A stretch of DNA of 13,737 nucleotides, from assembly GCA_003543245.1 (NCBI GenBank), contig DPJB01000013.1, positions 10,318-24,054 of the forward strand, read 5' to 3'. Positions 6,324 to 12,772 of the stretch are shown in pieces (the first letter of the stretch is position 1; each line of letters starts with the position of its first letter). This DNA comes from Moraxellaceae bacterium. Lineage in GTDB: Bacteria; Pseudomonadota; Gammaproteobacteria; Pseudomonadales; Moraxellaceae. The translations under genes were made by a program, and so were the position numbers. A model generated the notes under the pieces. The model did not search any database, was not told the origin of the DNA, and saw only the letters and a program-made list of their open reading frames with translations.

Positions 6324-7259
6324 TCAGTTGCTGCTGGCTGGCTGGGGGTGCAGGGCGCGTATTTCCGCGGTAATGCGGGCATTTGATGGTGTGGCGATGC
6401 CGTGTTTTCTGGCCATGGTCACAATGTGGCCATTCATGAAGTCGATTTCTGTAGGCCTTTGGGCCTGTATGTCGGCCAGCATTGATGAGGTGTTCGTGGC
6501 GGTTTGCCGGGCGACTGCACAGGCTGCGTCATACAGCGAGGCTGTTGAGGCCGGATAGCCTTCCAGGCTCATCACCTCGGCCACCTCGGCGCAGATGGAC
6601 CGCATGGCGGAGAGGGCTTCCGGCATGTCGAGCAATGCGCCGTTGCGGCACCGGTAGCGGGCGGTCAGGGGATTGATGGCACAGTTGATAGCCAGTTTTT
6701 GCCAGCGGCGCCGCTGGATATCCGTCACGGCCTGTACCACCTCACCGGTTTTTTGCCATTGCAGGGCAATCTGCATGGCCGTTTCCTGTTCAACTGCCGT
6801 GTTACCGCCCGTCAGCGTTTCACCGTGGCCAGCCATGACCAGATGATCCCGTGTCGGACGGAAAACGCCATCAGTGGTGATGGCGGTTAGAATCTGCAGG
6901 TCCGGACGCTGCTGTCGCAACCAGTCATCGATGCCCATGCCGTTTTGCAGCAGCAGCACGATATCGCCGGCGTTCAGGCGTGGCAGCAGTGCAGCGATCA
7001 CATCAATGGTATCGCCGGCCTTGGTGGTGACGAGTAGTGGTGAGAGAGGAAGTGCTGCAGCATTCGCTGCGACAACCGGGAAATCATGGCAGGAAGAGTG
7101 GCTGTTGTCGGTCAGTTGAAGGCGCCGTTCCGGGGACAGTGGTGCACGCTCAATCAGTGTTACCCGGCAACCAATGCTGTGCAGGCGCAATGCCCAGAGA
7201 CCACCAATCGCACCGGCACCCAGAATGTGCCAGTGCGACAAGTTCGGGTCTGCGATCAC
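6324..7259 (-). CDS. panE: 2-dehydropantoate 2-reductase (ketopantoate reductase) family protein
   Basis: NADPH-dependent reduction of ketopantoate to pantoate, a step in pantothenate and CoA synthesis, in the cytoplasm. In the 311 residues the dinucleotide-binding motif HILGAGAIGG is at 11-20. LLLQNGMG (Asn106) matches the NGxG loop, Lys188 in WQKLAINCAINPLTA is at the catalytic-lysine position, and EIDFMNG (Glu271) is the conserved C-terminal motif. The length suits the family. The start is GTG at 7259; its first four bases, GTGA, contain the stop of the upstream response-regulator gene, so translation is probably coupled. GAGG lies about ten bases upstream inside that gene. PanE paralogues (ApbA-like) of uncertain substrate are common, so the exact substrate is less sure than the family. 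Its pairing with a signalling gene is unexplained. Confidence 0.87.
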   Translation of the reverse strand: MIADPNLSHWHILGAGAIGGLWALRLHSIGCRVTLIERAPLSPERRLQLTDNSHSSCHDFPVVAANAAALPLSPLLVTTKAGDTIDVIAALLPRLNAGDIVLLLQNGMGIDDWLRQQRPDLQILTAITTDGVFRPTRDHLVMAGHGETLTGGNTAVEQETAMQIALQWQKTGEVVQAVTDIQRRRWQKLAINCAINPLTARYRCRNGALLDMPEALSAMRSICAEVAEVMSLEGYPASTASLYDAACAVARQTATNTSSMLADIQAQRPTEIDFMNGHIVTMARKHGIATPSNARITAEIRALHPQPASSN

Positions 7260-8230
7260 GCCGGCTGAACCTCACCACTCCAGCGTGAGGCGACAATTCC
7301 GGCGGTTTCAATGGCTTTTCCGACATTGGTCTGGGCCAGCTCCATCAGGGCCTCGGCCGTTGGCGCAATTTCCTTTTCGTCGCAGGCGGCAATAGTCATG
7401 GCCGCCTTGATCGTGATGAATCCTGCCGACGTCTTTATGGCCTTCAGGTTTACGCCATCAAAAATGCGGCGATAGCTTTGCGGGCTGCAGTGACTTATAT
7501 CCGGCTGGTGCGTGATGATGGCGAACTGGTTGGGCCCGACGCGGGTGACTACGTCGAGCGGACGCACCAGCTGGCGCAGGCGCCGTGCCACCGCCAGCAG
7601 CATCTGGCTCATGATGGCGGGGGGATACTGTTTGCGCATCGCCTCGAAGTTGTTGACCGTAATCAACAGGCAGCAGGCGGCGCCCCCGCGCGACAACACA
7701 TGTTTCAGGGTTTCGGCCAGACGACGGGTGGCGTAGGCGCGGTTGCCAAGACCGGTAAGGCCGTCAAACGGTGAAAGCTTTTTCAGCTTGGCATTGGCTT
7801 CGATGAGGTTCTGGTTTTCCTGCAGCAGGCGGTTCTGCAATACGGTAATGCGCTCAGCCGAGAGCAGCCGGGGCAGCAGTTGATCCTGCATGTGGGATTT
7901 GTTGACGAAGTCATCGACGCCCTGCTCGAATGCCTCGGCCAGCGCTTCAACCCCTTCCTTGGCTGTCAGCAGCATGACATAGGTGAAGTGGTTGCCCGCC
8001 TCATCCAGCTGTCGTACGTGTTGGGTGAGTTCAAGGCCGTCCATTTCCGGCATCAGCCAGTCGGCAATCAGGATATGTGCCGGGCGCTCTTCCAGCAGCT
8101 TCAGTGCGTTTGCGGCTGTATTGGCGTGACGCACGTCCAGATAGCCGGCGCGGGCAATGACACGGTTGACCATCGCACTGGAAAATTTGGTGTCATCCAC
8201 CACCAGAATCGAGGTGTCGGTATTCGGCAT
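7256..8230 (-). CDS. Response regulator with degenerate GGDEF domain
   Basis: A CheY-like receiver followed by a diguanylate-cyclase-type domain. Numbered from the longest start (8248, 330 residues), the receiver spans about 13-125: acidic pair Asp18/Asp19 (ILVVDD), phosphoacceptor Asp63 (IADWLMPEMDG), Thr95 and Lys117. A likely coiled-coil linker (about 130-158) leads into the GGDEF fold, which opens with DGLTGLGNR (162-170). The active-site motif is GPNQF (238-242) instead of GGDEF, and the metal-binding region reads LLITVNNFE where active enzymes have two Asp, so cyclase activity is probably lost. The I-site RPLD (229-232), exactly five residues before the motif, is kept. The start is uncertain: 8230 places the receiver closer to the N-terminus, as is usual, but 8248 is also possible and neither has a strong ribosome binding site. 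The stop overlaps the panE start. Confidence 0.88.
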   Translation of the reverse strand: MPNTDTSILVVDDTKFSSAMVNRVIARAGYLDVRHANTAANALKLLEERPAHILIADWLMPEMDGLELTQHVRQLDEAGNHFTYVMLLTAKEGVEALAEAFEQGVDDFVNKSHMQDQLLPRLLSAERITVLQNRLLQENQNLIEANAKLKKLSPFDGLTGLGNRAYATRRLAETLKHVLSRGGAACCLLITVNNFEAMRKQYPPAIMSQMLLAVARRLRQLVRPLDVVTRVGPNQFAIITHQPDISHCSPQSYRRIFDGVNLKAIKTSAGFITIKAAMTIAACDEKEIAPTAEALMELAQTNVGKAIETAGIVASRWSGEVQPA

Positions 8231-8299
8231 AGTGTTTTTCTCGGGCATCCAATGCCACTTATGGTTACTACGGGCAAACTTTTGAGGGCTTTGGTCTTT

Positions 8300-8328
8300 C
8301 CTTTAACCGTCGTCCGTGATGACGTCAA
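8300..8328 (-). promoter_or_regulatory. Possible promoter of the response-regulator gene
   Basis: In the 98-base gap ahead of the gene the minus strand has TTGACG (complement of 8323-8328), a good -35, and TAAAGG (complement of 8300-8305) 17 bases on, a poor -10. The -35 overlaps the palindrome TGACGTCA. Weak evidence. Confidence 0.3.
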
Positions 8329-8346
8329 GCAGGTGGGGACAAAAGG

Positions 8347-9348
8347 TCATTCCTTCTGCCAGCGGAAGCTTCGGGTCGCAATGGCCATCAGGATGACGGT
8401 CAGCGCTGTCAGGGTCAGCAGCTGAGGTGCAATGTCCGTCAGGCCTGCACCATCAAGCATGATGGCCCGGGCAGCGTTGACGACATGCGTCAGTGGCATG
8501 GCCAGTGAAATCTGTTGCACCAGCCGTGGCGTTTCATCCAGGGAAAACCAGAGTCCGGACAGCATCATCATGGGCCAGCTGATGAAATTCAGCAGCCCGT
8601 TCATGAATTCCAGGCTGTCAATGCGGGCGGCACAGACCAGGCTCAGGGCAATCATGCTGAGGGCGCCCAGCATCGTGGTCAGCAACAGCAGCAGGTACGA
8701 TCCCTTGACCGGAAAGTCGAGTAACAGGTGGCTGCCGGCAAACACCAGTGCAATGGTGCTCACGCTGATCAGCAGGCGGGAGGCTGCCTGGGCACTCAGG
8801 AACTCCAGGGCGGTGACCGGCGTGGCACGGTAGCGCTTGAGCACACCGTTATCGCGATAACGCACAATCACATAGCCCACTCCATAGAGACACGAGAACA
8901 TCAGGCTCATGGAGAGAATGCCGGGGATAACCCACGCCACATAGCCGACTTCCTCACCTTTTACGGTGGCCCGTGCAAATTGTCCGGGAGTGACCGCCTG
9001 CAGGGTTTTTTCAAGGAACCAGGCTTTCTTGGACTGGGTGTTTATCCAGTAACGCGGTGTGGTGCCAGTCTGTATCAGCAGGTCCAGTTGGTGACGGGTC
9101 AGGCGGTTAAGTGCCAGCGTTTCATCCTGATAGGCAACCAGATCCAGATACGGAACCTCCTTGAGAAGCTTGCCGGCTTCTGCCTGATCACCCAGTACCC
9201 CAACCTTGTAGACATAACGGTCATTCGACAGCGCAAAGCTCAGACCGAAAATCAGGATGAGCGGAAACAGGATGGACCAGGAGAGCGAGCCCTTGTCGCG
9301 ATAGAACTCGCGATTGCGCGCCATGAAAAGCGCCATGAAGTTTTTCAT
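8347..9348 (-). CDS. ABC-2 type exporter permease
   Basis: Inner-membrane subunit of an ABC-2 exporter, working with the ATPase encoded upstream. The 333 residues show a first membrane helix (about 24-41), a periplasmic domain (about 43-135), then five hydrophobic helices (about 137-162, 188-210, 217-241, 252-269 and 305-324). The hallmark elements are GVLKRYRATPVTALEFLSAQ (168-187, cytoplasmic coupling region), FISWPMMMLSGLWFSLDETP (255-274) and PLTHVVNAARAIML (285-298), typical of the YhhJ/DrrB-like ABC2 group. The ATG at 9348 is used; no strong ribosome binding site is visible, and an ATG four codons later is possible. It follows the Rieske-like gene by 72 bases. The substrate cannot be inferred; relatives export drugs, lipids or polysaccharides. 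Confidence 0.92.
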   Translation of the reverse strand: MKNFMALFMARNREFYRDKGSLSWSILFPLILIFGLSFALSNDRYVYKVGVLGDQAEAGKLLKEVPYLDLVAYQDETLALNRLTRHQLDLLIQTGTTPRYWINTQSKKAWFLEKTLQAVTPGQFARATVKGEEVGYVAWVIPGILSMSLMFSCLYGVGYVIVRYRDNGVLKRYRATPVTALEFLSAQAASRLLISVSTIALVFAGSHLLLDFPVKGSYLLLLLTTMLGALSMIALSLVCAARIDSLEFMNGLLNFISWPMMMLSGLWFSLDETPRLVQQISLAMPLTHVVNAARAIMLDGAGLTDIAPQLLTLTALTVILMAIATRSFRWQKE

Positions 9349-9420
9349 CTAGCGGTGCCTGCCAACAAGAAATGTTCGGAACAACGTGTGTTGTGTGTCA
9401 TGTTTTATTCGCTGCCAGTT

Positions 9421-10008
9421 TCAGTCGTCTGCGTTTTGGGCAGGGGTGGTGACGACTGGTGCAGGCATCAGCAACACTCCGTCATCATGCCTGCGCCAGG
9501 GTGCCGGTATCAGGTTGGATACTTTCATGACATTTCCGCCAGGATGCCCCGGAAACGGTTTCAGTGCCCGTCCGGCCACATCCCAGGCGGCACCGCTTTT
9601 TGCAACAAAGCCTCCGGCCCAATTTGCCTGTGGACCAAGATAACTGATGGCCTCATCCAGGCTGGTATGTGCCTGTACCACCAGATACTCCTGATCCAGC
9701 AGGCCGGGGGCTGTGCCATACCAGAGAATATCCGGTGAAATGTCATGCAGATTTCGTGTTGTTGCCGCATCAGGCCGGGTCACGAAGACCTGTGAGCCAT
9801 CTGTAAGCGTTACCAGCAGAGGACGTCCTGGTGTCAGGCTGTCCGCAAGGATCAGCGTACTGTTCTCCGGCGTAGCTTCTTCTGGCCATGGAATGCTTTT
9901 GAAAAACGGAACCAGCAGGAACACAAAGCCGATACTGACGAGCAACTTGATGCTGCCGGTCAGGACCTTGCGGCGTTCGGCGTTGCCCGGGTCGATGTTG
10001 TGAGTCAC
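9421..10008 (-). CDS. Membrane-anchored Rieske-like protein lacking [2Fe-2S] ligands
   Basis: Not assigned to a named family with certainty. The 195-residue layout copies the bc1 Rieske subunit: short N-terminus with paired Arg (ERRKVLTGS, 11-19), one long hydrophobic helix (about 20-36, IKLLVSIGFVFLLVPFF), PFFKSIPWP, then a soluble domain. GRPLLVTLTDGSQVFVTRPD (61-80) resembles the Rieske start, and GGFVAKSGAAWDVAGRALKP (132-151) resembles GGFxCPCHGSxxDxAGRxxK. Where Rieske proteins have CTHLGC and CPCHGS, this one has HTSLDE (114-119) and VAKSGA (135-140). It contains no cysteine at all, so it cannot hold a normal cluster. The start is GTG at 10008: GGGGA lies seven bases upstream, just after the ATPase stop. 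An ATG at 10029 would overlap the ATPase gene. It sits between ATPase and permease genes, suggesting an accessory role in export; this is inference. Confidence 0.7.
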   Translation of the reverse strand: MTHNIDPGNAERRKVLTGSIKLLVSIGFVFLLVPFFKSIPWPEEATPENSTLILADSLTPGRPLLVTLTDGSQVFVTRPDAATTRNLHDISPDILWYGTAPGLLDQEYLVVQAHTSLDEAISYLGPQANWAGGFVAKSGAAWDVAGRALKPFPGHPGGNVMKVSNLIPAPWRRHDDGVLLMPAPVVTTPAQNADD

Positions 10009-10012
10009 ATGC

Positions 10013-10897
10013 CTATCCCCGCAATGCATGCCCGGTCAGCTTGATGAACAGGTCTTCCAGTGTGGGCGGCCGGACTTCCAGCGAGGCCAGTGGTATACCG
10101 CGCTCAATCAGCATGGACAGGGTGTGTGCCACATCGGTTGACAGGATTTCCACTGCGTCTTCCCGTACTTCCAGCGGCTCGGGCCAGTCTTCCGGTGCCA
10201 GGGTGAATGCATCACGCGTCAGTCGTACCCGCATTGCATTGAAGTGTTCCCGGAGCAAGGCCTGTGGCGTGCCGCTGGCAATGATGCGACCACGGTCCAT
10301 GATTGCCAGCTCGTCGCACAGCAACTCGGCTTCATCCATGTAATGCGTGGTGAGAATGATTGTTTTGCCACGTGCCTTGATGTTCTGCACAAGCGTCCAG
10401 AAGTTCCGGCGTGCCTGCGGGTCAAGACCGGTAGTGGGTTCATCCAGGAAAATGATGTCAGGGTCGTTGATCAGGGCAATGGCCAGCAGCAACCGCTGGC
10501 GCTGGCCGCCAGAGAGTTTGCTTGCATACTGGTCCAGATACCCGTCAAGCGAGCACGACTCCACCAGTTCTGTTATTGGCAGGCTGTTTTCATAAAAGCG
10601 CGAGAACAGTTCAAGTGCTTCCCGTGTCGTCAGGAAGTCGGGCAGGGCAGTTTGCTGGAACTGTATGCCGGCACGTTCGCGAAAATTCGCATCAACCGGT
10701 TCGCCCTTGAAGAAAATGTGGCCACTGCTGGGCGCCGTGATGCCCTCGATCATTTCAATGGTCGTGGTTTTGCCCGCACCATTCGGGCCAAGCAGACCAA
10801 AGCAGATGCCGGGTCTGACCGCAAAGCTGATGCCATCAACGGCCGTGAGCGTACCGAACTGCTTGCGCAGGTTTTCAACTGCGAGAATGGGTGTCAT
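10013..10897 (-). CDS. ABC exporter ATP-binding protein
   Basis: Cytoplasmic ATPase that powers the ABC-2 permease encoded two genes downstream. In 294 residues the nucleotide-binding domain shows Walker A GPNGAGKTT (37-45), a Q-loop near Gln81/82, signature LSGGQRQR (128-135), Walker B IIFLDEPTTGLD (148-159) and switch His185 (LTTHYMDEA). The C-terminal ~75 residues form the accessory region typical of the CcmA/DrrA/NodI-like group. All catalytic residues are intact. The ATG at 10897 lies inside the end of ampG (23-base overlap) with AAGGA nine bases before it, so the two are probably coupled. The stop TAG is four bases before the GTG of the Rieske-like gene. The exported substrate is unknown. 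Confidence 0.94.
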   Translation of the reverse strand: MTPILAVENLRKQFGTLTAVDGISFAVRPGICFGLLGPNGAGKTTTIEMIEGITAPSSGHIFFKGEPVDANFRERAGIQFQQTALPDFLTTREALELFSRFYENSLPITELVESCSLDGYLDQYASKLSGGQRQRLLLAIALINDPDIIFLDEPTTGLDPQARRNFWTLVQNIKARGKTIILTTHYMDEAELLCDELAIMDRGRIIASGTPQALLREHFNAMRVRLTRDAFTLAPEDWPEPLEVREDAVEILSTDVAHTLSMLIERGIPLASLEVRPPTLEDLFIKLTGHALRG

Positions 10898-12170
10898 CGA
10901 CAGTTTTCCTTTCGGCGAGTCGGGGTTGTAGCCAGAAAAACAGGGCCAGTGCCGGCAACACGGCCAGCGTCGAAAATATGAAGAAACCTTCGTATCCCAT
11001 GCCGGTCACCATGAAGCCGGAGACACCGCCAACCAGTTTGCCGGGCAGTGTGACCAGCGAGCTGAACAGGGCGTACTGGGTGGCTGTGTACTCACGATTG
11101 ACCAGGGATGACAGCCAGGCCACTGCAGCGGTACCCAGAAACCCGCCGGACAGGTTTTCACCACCGATGACGGCCGTGAAAATGGCCAGGTTGCCATGAT
11201 TAACGGACAGCAGCAGGTACAGCAGATTGCTCACGGCGCCCAGGATCATGGCGATCAGCAGTGTGCGCTGGACGCCGAGGCGCACTACCACGGCCCCACC
11301 CAGAAACGCACCGGCAATACCGATCCACACCCCGAATATCTTTGAGATGGCGCCGATCTCTGTCTTGGTGAAGCCACTGTCCAGATAAAAGGGCAGGGCC
11401 ATTACGCCAAGCATCTGGTCGGAGATCTTGAACAGTCCGATAAACACCAGCAGTCCGACGCCCAGCCAGCCGGCATAGCGGGTAAAAAAGTCACGAAAGG
11501 GGCCAATGACACTGTCTTCAATGGCCTGTTCCAGCGTGGCGGCGCGTATTTCGGGGTGATCGGGTTCCCGTGCCAGCACGGTCGCCAGCATCACGGCTAC
11601 TACCGCGGCCGCCATCAACTGGTACACCAGAGCCCAGGGCAGGTGATCGGCCAGCAACAGGGCGAAGGCACCGGAGCCCAGCAAGGCAATCCGGTAGCCC
11701 AGGGTGTAAGTGGCGGCCAGAGCGCCTTGTGTTTCTTCCGGAGCAATCTCAATGCGATAGGCATCTACCACCACATCCTGGGTGGCCCCGGCAAATGCAG
11801 CCAGCACGATGATGCCGACAAACAGCAGGATGGGGCCTTGCGGCGTGATCGCACTCATCAGCAGCAGACTGATGGCCAGCACGATCTGCGCGCTGAGCAG
11901 CCAGGAACGACGTTGTCCCAGCAGCTTTCCCAGCAGCGGCAGCCGCACTCGGTCCACTGCCGGTGACCACAGGAATTTCAGGGAGTAAGCCAGTCCGGCC
12001 AGACTCATCAGGCCGATATCCTCCAGCGATACCCCGCTTTCCTTCAGCCAGGCAGACAGTGTCCCACCGACCAGCAAAAATGGCAGGCCGGAGGTGAAGC
12101 CGAAAAAGAACATGGTGAGCGCTGCCGGTTGGGCAAAGGCTTCACGCAGGCTGGGGGAGGATGAGCTCAT
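10875..12170 (-). CDS. ampG: AmpG-type muropeptide permease (MFS transporter)
   Basis: Inner-membrane major-facilitator permease that imports GlcNAc-anhydroMurNAc and its peptides from the periplasm for cell-wall recycling, which in many species feeds the AmpR/AmpC beta-lactamase signal. The 431 residues are mostly membrane helices (about 12-14). AmpG-specific segments are FGFTSGLPFLLVGGTLSAWL (23-42), GLAYSLKFLWSPAVDR (59-74) and AFAGATQDVVVDAYRIE (125-141), as well as FKISDQMLGVMALPFYLDSG and the later GGENLSGGFLGTAAVAWLSS. The ATG at 12170 is used; no clear ribosome binding site precedes it. It appears to head a minus-strand operon with the ABC ATPase (23-base overlap), the Rieske-like protein and the permease. 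That linkage may mean the exporter acts on envelope material, but nothing in the sequence proves it. Confidence 0.92.
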   Translation of the reverse strand: MSSSSPSLREAFAQPAALTMFFFGFTSGLPFLLVGGTLSAWLKESGVSLEDIGLMSLAGLAYSLKFLWSPAVDRVRLPLLGKLLGQRRSWLLSAQIVLAISLLLMSAITPQGPILLFVGIIVLAAFAGATQDVVVDAYRIEIAPEETQGALAATYTLGYRIALLGSGAFALLLADHLPWALVYQLMAAAVVAVMLATVLAREPDHPEIRAATLEQAIEDSVIGPFRDFFTRYAGWLGVGLLVFIGLFKISDQMLGVMALPFYLDSGFTKTEIGAISKIFGVWIGIAGAFLGGAVVVRLGVQRTLLIAMILGAVSNLLYLLLSVNHGNLAIFTAVIGGENLSGGFLGTAAVAWLSSLVNREYTATQYALFSSLVTLPGKLVGGVSGFMVTGMGYEGFFIFSTLAVLPALALFFWLQPRLAERKTVDDTHSRS

Positions 12171-12209
12171 GTCAGGGCTGGCTGCTGGATAAAGACGCTA
12201 CCTTAGCGG

Positions 12210-12230
12210 AAAACGGCCTCAAGGTGAGGC
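12210..12230 (-). terminator. Possible weak terminator after the ATL gene
   Basis: On the minus strand GCCTCA-CCT-TGAGGC (12216-12230) forms a 6-bp stem, followed two bases later by U4 (complement of 12210-12213). It lies 30 bases past the ATL stop and 40 bases ahead of the ampG start. The stem and U-run are short, so read-through into ampG is likely. Confidence 0.35.
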
Positions 12231-12259
12231 TGCCAGTATTCACTTTCTTCTGGTGGCAT

Positions 12260-12559
12260 TCATGCCTGCCACCATGGGCCTGTCACCTTGCTCGCGGACA
12301 TGTTCACTCCCTCGGCGCGCAGACGCTGGCGCTGTTCGCGGCCCGCAACACAGTCTTCATCCATGCCAAAGCGGCCATCGGCGCGGATGACCCTCCACCA
12401 AGGCGTCGTGCTGCGATCAGGCAGGTCGCGCAACACCCGACAGACCATGCGGGCATAACCGGGCAGGCCGGCACGCCGGGCAACCTCGCCATAGCTGGTA
12501 ACATGCCCCTCCGGAATGGCGTTGAGTGCCATGAGAATGGCCTGCTGCTTTTCTCCCAT
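12260..12559 (-). CDS. Alkyltransferase-like protein (ATL, MGMT-family DNA-binding protein)
   Basis: A 99-residue protein equal to the C-terminal domain of O6-methylguanine-DNA methyltransferase. It has the helix-turn-helix EGHVTSYGEVARRAGLPGYA (17-36), the Arg-finger region GYARMVCRVL (34-43, Arg37) and the active-site loop TPWWRVI (52-58). MGMT has PCHRV at that loop; here the alkyl-accepting Cys is Trp54, and the following His of MGMT and E. coli ATL (PWHRV) is Trp55. It therefore cannot remove alkyl groups itself. Known ATL proteins bind O6-alkylguanine, flip it out and flag it for nucleotide excision repair. The ATG at 12559 is chosen because AGGAG lies seven bases upstream and the product then matches ATL length; the longer open frame to 12664 adds unrelated sequence. 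It is divergent from the formaldehyde dehydrogenase gene. Confidence 0.9.
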   Translation of the reverse strand: MGEKQQAILMALNAIPEGHVTSYGEVARRAGLPGYARMVCRVLRDLPDRSTTPWWRVIRADGRFGMDEDCVAGREQRQRLRAEGVNMSASKVTGPWWQA

Positions 12560-12566
12560 GACGTAA

Positions 12567-12571
12567 CTCCT
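12567..12571 (-). promoter_or_regulatory. Ribosome binding site of the ATL gene
   Basis: AGGAG on the minus strand, seven bases before the ATG at 12559. It decides this start over the ATG at 12664, which would add a 35-residue extension without similarity to the family. Confidence 0.75.
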
Positions 12572-12760
12572 GACGATGGCGAAAGGATGAAGAACCGGAC
12601 TGTTGGTCGCCCATTGTGCATGGTCGGCACTTTCATGGCGACATGGCGCACCGATCCCCCGCAATTATCCGGCTATGTTTGTGCTTGTACTGGCGCATGC
12701 AGGCGACCGCCAGGGTTATCATTCGGCAATTCAATCTCCCTGTTCTGAAATACTGCCCAC

Positions 12761-12766
12761 AAGGAA
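12761..12766 (+). promoter_or_regulatory. Ribosome binding site of the class III alcohol dehydrogenase gene
   Basis: AAGGAA six bases before the ATG at 12773; no competing in-frame start lies nearby. Confidence 0.7.
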
Positions 12767-12772
12767 TGCTTC

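Noticed and set aside
6317..6341. CCAGCC/GGCTGG inverted repeat around the panE stop
   Set aside because: Long loop, no U-tract, and partly a product of a local CTGGCTGG repeat; not a convincing terminator.
8320..8327. Palindrome TGACGTCA ahead of the response-regulator gene
   Set aside because: An eight-base palindrome alone is expected by chance; no second copy or adjacent regulator supports an operator.
8728..9738. Long plus-strand open frame (336 codons) opposite the permease and Rieske-like genes
   Set aside because: It spans two well-supported minus-strand genes and their gap, is rich in Gln/His as expected from antisense reading, and matches no family I know.
10009..10029. ATG at 10029 as the start of the Rieske-like gene
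   Set aside because: It overlaps the ATPase gene and has no ribosome binding site, while GTG 10008 has GGGGA at a good distance. The alternative would add the only Cys (position 3), which is not a cluster ligand in any case.
12560..12664. 35-residue N-terminal extension of the ATL gene
   Set aside because: Unrelated to the family; AGGAG immediately before the ATG at 12559 marks the real start.
12161..12748. Plus-strand open frame (195 codons) across the ampG-ATL gap and ATL gene
   Set aside because: Antisense to ATL, no domain, composition of a shadow frame.
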